21,041 nt of DNA from an uncultured Collinsella sp. (GTDB lineage Bacteria; Actinomycetota; Coriobacteriia; Coriobacteriales; Coriobacteriaceae). Location: NCBI GenBank assembly GCA_937950325.1, contig CALFDJ010000009.1, positions 1 through 21,041 of the forward strand, given 5' to 3'. Below the pieces are notes generated by a model. The model was given only the letters and a program-made list of their open reading frames with translations, had not been told where the DNA came from and did no database searches. This document shows positions 7,533 to 16,041 of the stretch, one piece after another. The first letter of the stretch is position 1, and each line of letters begins with the position of its first letter. The position numbers and the translations under genes were made by a program.

Positions 7533-8113
7533 TACTGCAACCTCCCCGTCAGATACACGCCCGACACATCGCGCACGCGCTCAACCAGATCGCGGAACTT
7601 CATCAGAAACGCGACCTGCTGGGCATGCAGGCCAAAGTCGTCATCGAACACCGAGATGCCGGCCTTGGCCGACCCGCGAAAACCGCGCTCGTCGAGTAGT
7701 GTGTCGCAGGGCTCGAGCAGCGACGGCACCGCCGCCTTGTCGAGCTGGCACTCGCCAAAGGAGCGGATGGCCTCGAACTTGGTCTTGGCCTCCCCCTCCG
7801 GCAGCGCGTCGACGAGCGAATAGAACACATCCACCGGCACCGACAGGCGCGGCTCAAAGCAGTCGAGCACGCCGGTGTGGTGGCCCACGGCGAGCGTGTA
7901 GTACAGCACGTCGCAGGCCTCCTGGGGAACGTCTTCCTCGGTCTCCACAAACTTACGCGTGAGCTCATAGAAGACCACCTGGTCGGGCGCATGGCCCAGG
8001 CAGGGGTCGGCGACGCCCTCGGCAGCCTCGTCGCTTGCGCGCGAGGCATCGCCAAAGGAGCCGCCGAGCATGCCGGGGCCCGCAAAGTAACCAGAGCGGT
8101 CCGTGAGCTCCAT
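7532..8113 (-). CDS. hycH: Formate hydrogenlyase assembly protein HycH/HyfJ, extended form
   Basis: A 193-residue member of the HycH/HyfJ family, which assists maturation of the hydrogenase large subunit in E. coli. The diagnostic segment VVFYELTRKFVETEEDVPQEA...YYTLAVGHHTGVLDC aligns closely with E. coli HycH. It is longer than the ~136-residue E. coli proteins because it has about 45 extra residues at the N-terminus, rich in Gly, Ser and Ala, before the conserved core. Translation of that extension is supported by a GGAGG ribosome binding site before the ATG at 8113, and the start abuts the hyfI stop. Its stop overlaps the hycI ATG by one base (TAATG). HyfJ would be an equally good name. 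Confidence 0.85.
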   Translation of the reverse strand: MELTDRSGYFAGPGMLGGSFGDASRASDEAAEGVADPCLGHAPDQVVFYELTRKFVETEEDVPQEACDVLYYTLAVGHHTGVLDCFEPRLSVPVDVFYSLVDALPEGEAKTKFEAIRSFGECQLDKAAVPSLLEPCDTLLDERGFRGSAKAGISVFDDDFGLHAQQVAFLMKFRDLVERVRDVSGVYLTGRLQ

Positions 8114-8896
8114 CTAGCGACCTCCGGCCAGCACCAGATCCTGCAGTGCCGAGTACACCTCGACGCGGCGCGGATCGTCCTGCTTGTCGATGAGCAGCGC
8201 CATGGCACCGCGGATATCGCCCTTGGGCGCGCCCTCGAGCGTGTCCATAAACTCGTTGGCCAGATCGCGGCCGTAACGGTAGCCGCTCATGGCGCGAGCC
8301 TCGCGCTCGATGGCAACGCGCAGCTTGTACGGCACGCCGGGGTGCAGGATATCGGCCTGCTCGCCGGCGGCCTCCACCGTGGTCTCGGCATGGAGCTTTT
8401 GGTCAAGCAGACCGAGCGCCATGGCAAAGCCGTAGATGGTCTGCGCGGGGCTGGGCGGGCAGCCGGGGATGTAGACATCGACCGGCAAGATCTTGTCCGT
8501 GCCGCCCCAGACGCAGTAGTTGTCGTAGAAGATGCCGCCGGTGCAGCCGCACGCGCCATAGGACACCACGATCTTGGGATCGGGTGCGGCCTCAAAGGCG
8601 CGCAGGGCCGGCATGCGCATGGCACGCGTCACGGCGCCGGTGTACAGCAGCACATCGGCGTGACGGGGCGAGGGCACGACCTTGATGCCAAAGCGCTCGA
8701 CGTCGAAGACGGGCGTGATGGAACCGAAGATCTCGATCTCGCAGCCGTTGCAGCCGCCGCAGTCGACACGGTAGACGTACACCGAGCGCTTGATCTTCTT
8801 AAGAAGGGTCGCCTTGGCCTTCTCGATGCTCTCGTCGAGCTCGATCTTGGTCGGGCGGTACTGAAGCCGCTCGGGCAAAAGCGTGGGTTCGGCCAT
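8114..8896 (-). CDS. hyfI: [NiFe] hydrogenase small subunit HyfI (NuoB-like, HycG family)
   Basis: The electron-transferring small subunit that sits beside the NiFe site, 260 residues. Cluster-binding segments are CGGCNGCE (C46, C49, C52, E53), GACGCTGG (C116, C118) and PGCPPSP (C146), the NuoB-like pattern for the proximal [4Fe-4S] cluster. There is no Tat signal, consistent with a cytoplasm-facing group 4 enzyme. It starts 2 nt after the hyfH stop with GGAGGAG overlapping the end of hyfH, and its stop is directly adjacent to the hycH start. Confidence 0.93.
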   Translation of the reverse strand: MAEPTLLPERLQYRPTKIELDESIEKAKATLLKKIKRSVYVYRVDCGGCNGCEIEIFGSITPVFDVERFGIKVVPSPRHADVLLYTGAVTRAMRMPALRAFEAAPDPKIVVSYGACGCTGGIFYDNYCVWGGTDKILPVDVYIPGCPPSPAQTIYGFAMALGLLDQKLHAETTVEAAGEQADILHPGVPYKLRVAIEREARAMSGYRYGRDLANEFMDTLEGAPKGDIRGAMALLIDKQDDPRRVEVYSALQDLVLAGGR

Positions 8897-8898
8897 GG

Positions 8899-9615
8899 TT
8901 ACTCCTCCTTCGTTTCAAAATCCATGATGATGCCCTCGACCGGCGCCGGACCGGCGGGAATCTCGGGCGCATCGGGGTTGAGCTCGCGGTCGATATACTC
9001 CGGGTTCACGCCGTGGCCGCCCAGATACTCCATGCCGGGGCCCTGGGGCTCGCCGGACGCAAGCGTCTCGTTGGCAGCCATGCCGGCAGCGTTGCCGGTC
9101 TTTACGGCCGAGGCGGCGCGCAGGGCGTCGAGCTCGCGCTTGCACTCCTGGCACATACCGACGGTACGGGCAGCCTGCTCGGCCTCCATGCCGCCGGCCT
9201 TTTGCAGCAGGCGCTTGGCGTAGTCGATCTCCTTGTGAGGGGCGAACGGCTTGCCGCAGCGCGAGCAGTGCTCGAGCGTATAGACACTCTTGCTGGTGAG
9301 GTCGTCCTTGCTCATGACGGCCAGCTCAAACTCCTCGGTGAGCTTGATGGCCTCCATGGGGCAGGCTTCCTCACAGCGGCCGCAGAAGATGCAGCGGCCG
9401 TAGTCGATCGACCAGGTGATGGTATCGGCCGCAAGGTCGGTGTCCATGCGAATGGCATCGGCCGGGCACGCCACGCCGCAGGCACCGCAGGCGATGCAGA
9501 GCTCGGCATTGTGCTCGGGCTTGCCGCGCATGTCCTTGTTGGTGGGGAACGGCGCAAACGGGTACTTGACCGTCGCGTCGCCGGCCTTGGCGTTAACCTT
9601 CCAAAGCTTCAGCAT
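8899..9615 (-). CDS. hyfH: Hydrogenase ferredoxin-like subunit HyfH (NuoI/HycF-like) with extra Cys pairs
   Basis: A 238-residue iron-sulfur protein that wires HyfA to the small subunit. Two [4Fe-4S] motifs are clear: C40/C43/C46/C50 and C75/C78/C81/C85. A further pair of CxxC motifs follows, C117/C120 (EHCSRCGKPFAPH) and C155/C158 (GMCQECKRE), which could bind zinc or iron. The C-terminal ~75 residues are rich in Pro, Gly and acidic residues and make it longer than E. coli HycF (180). The ATG at 9615 (MLKLWKVN) is chosen because it follows the hyfG stop directly (TAATATG) and has GAGGAGG upstream; the longer in-frame extension is low-complexity Arg/Ser sequence inside hyfG and is not real. 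Confidence 0.92.
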   Translation of the reverse strand: MLKLWKVNAKAGDATVKYPFAPFPTNKDMRGKPEHNAELCIACGACGVACPADAIRMDTDLAADTITWSIDYGRCIFCGRCEEACPMEAIKLTEEFELAVMSKDDLTSKSVYTLEHCSRCGKPFAPHKEIDYAKRLLQKAGGMEAEQAARTVGMCQECKRELDALRAASAVKTGNAAGMAANETLASGEPQGPGMEYLGGHGVNPEYIDRELNPDAPEIPAGPAPVEGIIMDFETKEE

Positions 9616-9616
9616 A

Positions 9617-11389
9617 TTAGAGCGCCTCCTCATCGAGCGGGGCGGCCATGGTGCCCTCGCCCGCGAGCGGCGACTTGTCGCGCCAGACGTTCTCGAACTG
9701 CTCCTTGTCGAGCACGTGGTCGCGCTTGGCGGCGACATCGGTCACCGTCACGCGGTCGGTGCAGGAGTAGCACGGGTCGAGCGAGCCGACGATCAGCGCC
9801 GCATCGCCCACGGTGTTGCCGCGGAACATGTAGCGCAGGACCGGCCAGTTGCTGTACGTGGCGGCCTTGGCGCGCCAGCGGTAGCACTTCTGGTTGTTGC
9901 CGAGCATGGCCCAGTGCACGTCCTCGCCGCGCGGCGCCTCGGTGGCACCGATGGCGTACTTGTGCGGGGTGTACTCCCAATCCGTGGTGAGGATGGGGCC
10001 CGACGGGCAGTTCTCGAGCATGGTCTCGATCATGTCGATCGAATCGTAGACCTCCTGGATGCGGACGGCGGTACGGCCGAAGGCATCGCAGGTGTCGGCC
10101 GTGGCGGCATGCATCTTTTGGACATCCGGATCGGCGTAGCCGTCGAAGGGATGGTCAAAGCGCACGTCGCGGGCATAGCCCGAGCCACGCATGAGCGGGC
10201 CGACCGGAGAGAAGTCGCGTGCGATCTTGCGGTCCAGAATGCCGATGCCACTCGTACGCTCAATAAAGTTGGGCGTGGAGAGCAAGACGTCGACGAGTTC
10301 CTGAACCTCGGAGCGCAGCTGGTGGATGGTCGTGAGCGTGGAAAGCTTCTGCTCGGCCAAAATGTCGCGACGCACGCCGCCGATCACGTTGAGGCCGTAG
10401 GTCTTGCGGTGACCGGAAAGCTTCTCGGCCAGGTCCATGGACTTCTCGCGGACGCGGAAGAACTGCTGGAAGCCGGAGTCGAAGCCCGTGTAGTGCGATG
10501 CAAGGCCAATGTTGAGCAGATGCGAGTGCAGGCGCTCGACCTCGAGCATGATGGCGCGGATGTACTGGGCGCGCGGCGGGACATGAATGCCCTGGGCGCG
10601 CTCGACGGCCTCGGCATAGGCCACCGAGTGGGCGCAGCCGCAGATGCCGCAGATGCGGTCGGCGAGGAACGTCACGGCGTCATAGTTCAGGCGCGTCTCG
10701 GCGACCTTCTCCATGCCGCGGTGCACGTAGAACAGACGGTAGTCGGCGTCGACGATCGTCTCGCCCTCAACGAACAGGCGGAAGTGGCCAGGCTCGTCGG
10801 AGGTAATGTGCAGCGGGCCCATGGGGACGAGCGTGGTCTCCTTGCCCTTGGTATCGGCCAAGAACTCGTAGTTTTCCATGTCGCTCGCGGGAGCGGGACG
10901 GAAGCGGTAGTCCATGGAGTCCTTGCGCAGCGGGTACAGGCCGCTGGGCCAATCGTCGGGCAGCACCAGGCGACGACGATCGGGCAAGCCCTCGGGGATC
11001 AGGCCAAACATATCGCGCAGCTCGCGCTCGCCCCACACGCAGGCGGGGACGAACGGCGTCACGGACGGGAACGTCATCTTGGCGGGATCGACCTCGGTGC
11101 GCACGGTCACCCAGCCGGGGTCCTCCCCCTCCATGGAGATGACGTAGTACACGGCGTAACGGCCGCACAGGCTGCGCTCATCGTTGCCGATGATCACGGG
11201 AATCCAGCCGTAGCGCTCGTAGTACAGGTAGTGGACGGCCTCGGGCAGACGGTCCAGCTTGACGGTGATCGTCAGCTGGTCCTCGCACTGCCATTCGACC
11301 TTCTCGATAGCGCCCGGCACTGCGGCGCGCAGGGCCTCGACGTGGCTTTCGCAGCGACGAGCGTAGTCCTTCTTTTCAGGTTCTGCCAT
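9617..11389 (-). CDS. hyfG: [NiFe] hydrogenase large subunit HyfG (fused NuoC-NuoD-like, HycE family)
   Basis: The H2-producing catalytic subunit, 590 residues. Residues about 1-160 are a NuoC-like domain (GERELRDMFGLIPEGLPDRR); residues about 180-546 are NuoD-like and hold the NiFe site. Nickel ligands are the two CxxC pairs: C247/C250 in RICGICGCAHS and C540/C543 in DPCYSCTDR. The product continues for 44 residues after R546, beginning VTVTDV. In E. coli HycE the equivalent tail (MTVVDV...) is cut off by HycI after the matching Arg once Ni is inserted, so this tail is very likely a removed propeptide. The gene is closely related to both hycE and hyfG; hyfG is used because hyfA-F surround it. 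The ribosome binding site GAGGTG lies within the end of hyfF. Confidence 0.95.
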   Translation of the reverse strand: MAEPEKKDYARRCESHVEALRAAVPGAIEKVEWQCEDQLTITVKLDRLPEAVHYLYYERYGWIPVIIGNDERSLCGRYAVYYVISMEGEDPGWVTVRTEVDPAKMTFPSVTPFVPACVWGERELRDMFGLIPEGLPDRRRLVLPDDWPSGLYPLRKDSMDYRFRPAPASDMENYEFLADTKGKETTLVPMGPLHITSDEPGHFRLFVEGETIVDADYRLFYVHRGMEKVAETRLNYDAVTFLADRICGICGCAHSVAYAEAVERAQGIHVPPRAQYIRAIMLEVERLHSHLLNIGLASHYTGFDSGFQQFFRVREKSMDLAEKLSGHRKTYGLNVIGGVRRDILAEQKLSTLTTIHQLRSEVQELVDVLLSTPNFIERTSGIGILDRKIARDFSPVGPLMRGSGYARDVRFDHPFDGYADPDVQKMHAATADTCDAFGRTAVRIQEVYDSIDMIETMLENCPSGPILTTDWEYTPHKYAIGATEAPRGEDVHWAMLGNNQKCYRWRAKAATYSNWPVLRYMFRGNTVGDAALIVGSLDPCYSCTDRVTVTDVAAKRDHVLDKEQFENVWRDKSPLAGEGTMAAPLDEEAL

Positions 11390-11393
11390 GGTG

Positions 11394-12959
11394 CTAATTC
11401 ACCTCGCTTGTCTTGGTCTGGGAGCTGAACACCATGCGGTAGAGAGGGGCCTCGTGGAGCTCTTCGACGCTCTGGTTCAAAACGACGGACGTTGCATCCT
11501 CGACGCCGCTCGTAATGGCGACCGGGGTGGCGATACCGAACCACATGACCACGATCGCGAGGGCGATCTCGGGGATGATCATGAGGGCGGGCACCTCGTG
11601 GCGCTTCATGCCCTCGGGCGCCTTGCCGAAGATGGACTTGAGCGCAATGCCGGTAAGGGCAAAGTACACGCCGGTGAGGCCGATGGCCACGAGCACGACC
11701 ACCCAGATGGGACCGGACTGGATGCCGGCCACGAAGGTGAGGAACTCGGAGATGAACAGGGCGAACGGCGGGAAGGCGGCGAGCGCGAGCAGGGCGATGA
11801 TGGTGAGCGCTGCCGTGACAGGAGCGATCTCGACGACGCCCTTGATCTTGTTCAGGTCGCGGGTGTGGTAGATGTGCTGGATGTTACCGGCCATGCAGAA
11901 GGCGAGCGCCTTCGTGAAGCCGTGGAAGATGCAGTGCAGCAGGCAGGCGGCGATACCGAGCGGACCACCGATACCCAGGCACAGCGCGACCACACCGACG
12001 TTGTCGACGGAGGAGTACGCGAAGCGACGCTTGATATCGTCCTGCTTGAAGATGCACAGGGCGGCCACCAGGATGGACAGCGTGCCCAGGATGAGCAGGA
12101 GCGTTCGCGGATAGGTGTCGCCCACCGTGATGATGGACAGGGAGTAGAAGCGGATAATCACCAGCATGGCGCACTTGAGCAGCACGCCCGAGAGCAGCGC
12201 GGAAACCGGGCTCGGAGCCTGGGAGTGCGCGTCGGGCAGCCAGGTGTGCATGGGGAACAGGCCCGCCTTGGTGCCGAAGCCGATGACGATGAACGCGAAC
12301 GCGAGGCGCACGAGCATCGGGTCGAACTGGTCGGCGTAGGGCATGATGGAGGTAAGGAAGGCAGCCTCATGCGCGTTGGGCATGATATCGGCGGCGTTCG
12401 CGTAGATGAGCAGCGTGCCGAACAGGCCGAAGGCCACGCCGGCGGTGCAGACCATCGCGTACTTCCAAGACGCCTCGAGCGCCTGTTTGTTCTTGTAGAT
12501 ACCCACGAGGAACACGGTCGACAGCGTGGTGGCCTCAACCGCCGCCCAGGTGAGGATGATGTTGTTGGACAGGCAGGCGAGCAGCATCGTGAAGACGAAC
12601 AGGCTAAACAGCGCGTAGTACTGCTTGGTGCGCTCGGCCGGCATGGTCTTCTCCTCGATATCGATCTTGATATAGGAGATGGAGTACACGCCGGTGATGA
12701 ACCCAATGATTCCTACCAGAAGGACGAAGATCGACGAGAGCGAATCGAGATGGAGCCACAGGCCCAAGGCGTCGATATTCTGCCCGCTCGAGAGCATGGT
12801 TCCCGCGGTGACGACCGAAAGGACGAGGGTCGCCGCGACGGAGATGGTGTTGAGCCCCGCGAAGACGCTGTAGGACGTCGTCTTGGGGAGCGCAGCCATA
12901 ATCAGGGAGAACACAAGGGGACAAGCGAGCAGGGCGACCGTCAGCATTGAAACATCCAT
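11394..12959 (-). CDS. hyfF: Hydrogenase-4 membrane subunit HyfF (antiporter-like)
   Basis: A 521-residue polytopic membrane protein (E. coli HyfF 526), the third antiporter-like subunit in the cluster. Conserved charged residues of the family are E142 in the TWAAVEATTL segment, K231 and H238 in GFGTKAGLFPMHTWLPDAHS, and K262 in SGVLLKCAML. A His-containing segment HCIFHGFTKALAF follows in the second half. It lies 3 nt from the end of hyfE and 4 nt from hyfG, consistent with one transcript. With HyfB and HyfD it gives the complex three potential ion channels, against one in FHL-1. Confidence 0.92.
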   Translation of the reverse strand: MDVSMLTVALLACPLVFSLIMAALPKTTSYSVFAGLNTISVAATLVLSVVTAGTMLSSGQNIDALGLWLHLDSLSSIFVLLVGIIGFITGVYSISYIKIDIEEKTMPAERTKQYYALFSLFVFTMLLACLSNNIILTWAAVEATTLSTVFLVGIYKNKQALEASWKYAMVCTAGVAFGLFGTLLIYANAADIMPNAHEAAFLTSIMPYADQFDPMLVRLAFAFIVIGFGTKAGLFPMHTWLPDAHSQAPSPVSALLSGVLLKCAMLVIIRFYSLSIITVGDTYPRTLLLILGTLSILVAALCIFKQDDIKRRFAYSSVDNVGVVALCLGIGGPLGIAACLLHCIFHGFTKALAFCMAGNIQHIYHTRDLNKIKGVVEIAPVTAALTIIALLALAAFPPFALFISEFLTFVAGIQSGPIWVVVLVAIGLTGVYFALTGIALKSIFGKAPEGMKRHEVPALMIIPEIALAIVVMWFGIATPVAITSGVEDATSVVLNQSVEELHEAPLYRMVFSSQTKTSEVN

Positions 12960-12962
12960 GGC

Positions 12963-13616
12963 CTACCCCTTCAATTCGGTCAGGTCGTGGGAGTCGAGCG
13001 ACTTGGTGTCGTTCCAGATCCTCACGACGACGGCGGACATGATGATGACGGCGAAAATGGCGTCGGTGGCGATGCCGATCTCGATGATCTCGGGGGCCGT
13101 GGGCGCGAGCAGGGCGAGCGTCACGTGGCTACCGTTCTCCATAAGGCAGTACCCGAAGATTTGCTTGAGGATGTTGCGCTGGGAGATGATGCACGTGAGG
13201 CCGACGAAGAAGTGCGCGAAGCTGATGGCGAGGGCCGGAGTAGCCACCTCAGCGGTGGGCAGGCTCAGGCGCGTGACCACCGCGAAGCAGATGGCCACCT
13301 CCAGACCGGTGAGGATGATGGTCCAGGCCGGCTTGATGGAGGAGGTCAGCGTGCTATCGGCAGGCGAACCCATCTTTTTGTAGGCACGGTTGAGAATGAA
13401 CGGAACGAGGATCACCTTGGTGACGAAGGCCGACGCGGCCCACATGAGAAGCTCGGTGGCACCGGTGGTGAGGCCCAGGGTGAGCAGCACGCCCACCAGG
13501 ACAACCGACTGGATCGCGTACCACTTAATGGCGGACGGGATGGTCTTCGAGACGACCACCATGGTGGAGGTCACGATCAGAAGACCGCCCAGGATATTGA
13601 CTAACGAATAACCCAT
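12963..13616 (-). CDS. hyfE: Hydrogenase-4 membrane subunit HyfE (NuoK-like)
   Basis: A small membrane protein of 217 residues (E. coli HyfE 216) with about six hydrophobic helices. Its C-terminal half resembles NuoK, including acidic residues within helices (for example ENGSHVTLALLAPTAPEIIE). HyfE bridges HyfC and the antiporter-like subunits in hydrogenase-4 and has no counterpart in the FHL-1 hydrogenase-3 complex. The start has a near-perfect AGGAGG ribosome binding site and follows hyfD by 10 nt. Confidence 0.9.
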   Translation of the reverse strand: MGYSLVNILGGLLIVTSTMVVVSKTIPSAIKWYAIQSVVLVGVLLTLGLTTGATELLMWAASAFVTKVILVPFILNRAYKKMGSPADSTLTSSIKPAWTIILTGLEVAICFAVVTRLSLPTAEVATPALAISFAHFFVGLTCIISQRNILKQIFGYCLMENGSHVTLALLAPTAPEIIEIGIATDAIFAVIIMSAVVVRIWNDTKSLDSHDLTELKG

Positions 13617-13626
13617 GTCCTACCTC

Positions 13627-15084
13627 CTAACCCATCCAACTAGAGGACAGAGGACCGGCGACGACGACCATGATCATGAGGACGACGAACACGAACGCCA
13701 TGGCGCGCGGAAGGGGCTGGCCGGCGGCCACGGTCTCGCTCGGCTCACCGGGCAGGACCTTACCCATCCAACGCAGGAACCATGCGAAGGTGGCGACGGT
13801 CTCGACGACCATGACGCACACGAGGACGAAGATGACCGTGTTGGAAGCACCAACCGCGAAGCCACCGGAAATAATCTGGAACTTGGAGAAGAACGTGCTC
13901 ATGGGGGGCACGCCGGCGATAGCGGTCGCGGCGACCGCGAAGCCCACGCCCGTGACCGGGTACTTCTTCATGAGGCCCTGGATCTTGGGCAACATACGGG
14001 TTCCCAGCGTGAAGCTGAGGGAGCCGGCGATGAGGAAGAACAGGGTCTTGGTGAACGCGTGGTTGAAGATGTGCTCGACGGCGCCGTTGAACGCCATCTG
14101 GCTTCCGAACACGGAGAGGCCCAGGCCGAAGAACACGTAGGCGAGCTGCGCGATCGTCGAGAAGGCGAGCAGGCGCTTCATATCCTTCTGGGGCAGGTAC
14201 ATGAGGAAGCCGAAGAGCATGGTCACGACGGCGTCGATGATGGCGACCCAACCGACGATCTCGGGGATATCGCCGGCACTCGCAAGAGCGCGGGCGAACA
14301 CGCACACGCCGACCTTCACCATGGACGCGCCATGGAGGTAGGCGGAAACGGGCGTGGGGGCCTCCATTGCGGAGGGCAGCCACATGTAGAGCGGGAACTG
14401 GGCGGACTTGGCCCAAGCGGCGAACAGGATGAGCAGCAGCACGACGGTCTTCATACCGGAATCGAGCTGGGAGATCGCGCTCAGCGCGAACGTGCCGGTT
14501 CCGGCGAACAGGAAGGCCGCGCCGATGTAGAGTCCCAGAGCGCCGATATGGGTGATGATGAGCGCCTTCATACCGGCCTTCTTGGCCGTGGGCGTCATGT
14601 AGTAGCTGATGAGGCCCCAGGAGCACACGCCGGTGATCTCGAAGAAAACGAGCTGGCCGACGATGGTGGAGCTGTAGGCGAGACCGGCCATGGCGCCGAT
14701 GAACGTGGAGAAGTACACGTAGAAGCGGCGACGGGGCGCGTCGGGATGCTCCTTGTTCTTATCGCTCATGTACGGGAACGAATAGATGACGACGAGCAGG
14801 CCGATAGCGACGAACGCGGGTGCGAGCAGCGTGCTCATCCGGTCGAATATGAAGCCCATGACCAAGGTCTGGCCCATACTCGCCCAGGTTACATCGACCG
14901 CGTTCATGCCGTTTCCGGCAAACGTCGCGGCCAAGCCAACGGAAGCGACCGTGGCGATGCCGCCGGCAAAGGCGCAGATCCATTTAGCGTAGGGACGCGG
15001 CAGCATGACGATGAGCAGGGAGCCCAGCATGGGGACGGCGATCGCCACCATGGCAAAGAGGGACAAGCTCGATTCGATTGACAT
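13627..15084 (-). CDS. hyfD: Hydrogenase-4 membrane subunit HyfD (antiporter-like, NuoL/M/N family)
   Basis: A 485-residue polytopic protein (E. coli HyfD 479) with about 14 predicted membrane segments. Translocation residues typical of the family can be seen: E149 in the FFEITG segment, K226 in FAAWAKSAQFPLYMWLP, and K257 in YLHGASMVKVG. This subunit is present in hydrogenase-4 (FHL-2) but absent from the smaller FHL-1 complex of E. coli hydrogenase-3, so it is one of the genes that defines the complex as Hyf type. A strong GGGAGAAGGGAG ribosome binding site precedes the ATG. Assignment among the antiporter-like subunits rests on order and length (after hyfC, before hyfE). Confidence 0.9.
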   Translation of the reverse strand: MSIESSLSLFAMVAIAVPMLGSLLIVMLPRPYAKWICAFAGGIATVASVGLAATFAGNGMNAVDVTWASMGQTLVMGFIFDRMSTLLAPAFVAIGLLVVIYSFPYMSDKNKEHPDAPRRRFYVYFSTFIGAMAGLAYSSTIVGQLVFFEITGVCSWGLISYYMTPTAKKAGMKALIITHIGALGLYIGAAFLFAGTGTFALSAISQLDSGMKTVVLLLILFAAWAKSAQFPLYMWLPSAMEAPTPVSAYLHGASMVKVGVCVFARALASAGDIPEIVGWVAIIDAVVTMLFGFLMYLPQKDMKRLLAFSTIAQLAYVFFGLGLSVFGSQMAFNGAVEHIFNHAFTKTLFFLIAGSLSFTLGTRMLPKIQGLMKKYPVTGVGFAVAATAIAGVPPMSTFFSKFQIISGGFAVGASNTVIFVLVCVMVVETVATFAWFLRWMGKVLPGEPSETVAAGQPLPRAMAFVFVVLMIMVVVAGPLSSSWMG

Positions 15085-15100
15085 AGTTTCTCCCTTCTCC

Positions 15101-16024
15101 CTACACGCCTACGACGACGAAGACGAACGCGAGGACCGCGATGCCGACGACGGCCCAGGTCTGGTTACCGAGCACCTTGAAGCGCGAACGGGAAACGGAG
15201 TTCTCGAGCACGCCGCAGACAACGAAATCGACCAGGCACTTGACAAGGAAGACGACGGCGCCCACGAGAGCGGTGACGCCGATGGTCGCGGGCTCTCCCC
15301 AGGGGATGAAGATGGAGGTGAACCAAGCGACGACCACGACCTGCTTCATGCCCATGGCGAGCTTCATCATGGCCAGGGACGGGCCGGAGAGCTCGGCGAG
15401 CGGGCCCTCCTGGAGCTCCTGCTCGGCTTCGGCCTGATCGAACGGAAGCTTGCCGAGCTCCATATAGCAGGCGGCCGCGAAGGCGACGCCGGCGAAGATG
15501 ACGGCGACGACGCTCGAGACGTTGCCCGTAACGATGTGCTGACCCATGGTCGCAATGTCCGTGGAGCCGCACACGATGGCGACGGTAAACAGCGCGATGA
15601 GCATGGACGGCTCGATGAGCACGCTCATGAGGAGCTCGCGGATACCGCCGAAGCCCGCGTAGGCGTTGGAGGAATCCACGCCGGACAGCGCGAAGAAGAA
15701 GCGGGACAGCGCGAGCGCGTACATGATGGCGATGGCGTCACCAAAGACGGGCATGGGGCTCTCGAGCGTGAACATGGGCAGGCCCATGGCGAGCATGAAC
15801 GACACCGCGAGGAACAGCGGCGGCATGATGCGCAGCACGAAGCTCGAGTCGGAACTCACGGACTCGGGACGCGCCATGAGCTTCGCGAGGTCCCGGTAAT
15901 CCTGAAGGATGGACGGACCGCGGCGATTGTGCATCTTCGCGCGAATCACACGGGCGAGGCCGGAGAAGAAGGGCGCGACCAGCATGACCACGAGGCCCTG
16001 CGCTATCGCAAGAACGATGTTCAT
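15101..16024 (-). CDS. hyfC: Hydrogenase-4 membrane subunit HyfC (NuoH-like)
   Basis: A 307-residue integral membrane protein of the NuoH/HycD/HyfC family, with about eight hydrophobic segments. In group 4 hydrogenases this subunit sits directly under the small subunit and connects the peripheral arm to the antiporter-like subunits. Family hallmarks are the N-terminal RRGPSILQDYRDLAKL segment (residues 34-49), E130 in the IREL segment, and the acidic cytoplasmic loop ELGKLPFDQAEAEQELQEGP around residues 189-208, equivalent to the quinone-site loop of NuoH. It is preceded by the ribosome binding site GGGGAGAGG and lies 17 nt after hyfB. Confidence 0.93.
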   Translation of the reverse strand: MNIVLAIAQGLVVMLVAPFFSGLARVIRAKMHNRRGPSILQDYRDLAKLMARPESVSSDSSFVLRIMPPLFLAVSFMLAMGLPMFTLESPMPVFGDAIAIMYALALSRFFFALSGVDSSNAYAGFGGIRELLMSVLIEPSMLIALFTVAIVCGSTDIATMGQHIVTGNVSSVVAVIFAGVAFAAACYMELGKLPFDQAEAEQELQEGPLAELSGPSLAMMKLAMGMKQVVVVAWFTSIFIPWGEPATIGVTALVGAVVFLVKCLVDFVVCGVLENSVSRSRFKVLGNQTWAVVGIAVLAFVFVVVGV

Positions 16025-16041
16025 AATATCCTCTCCCCTCT

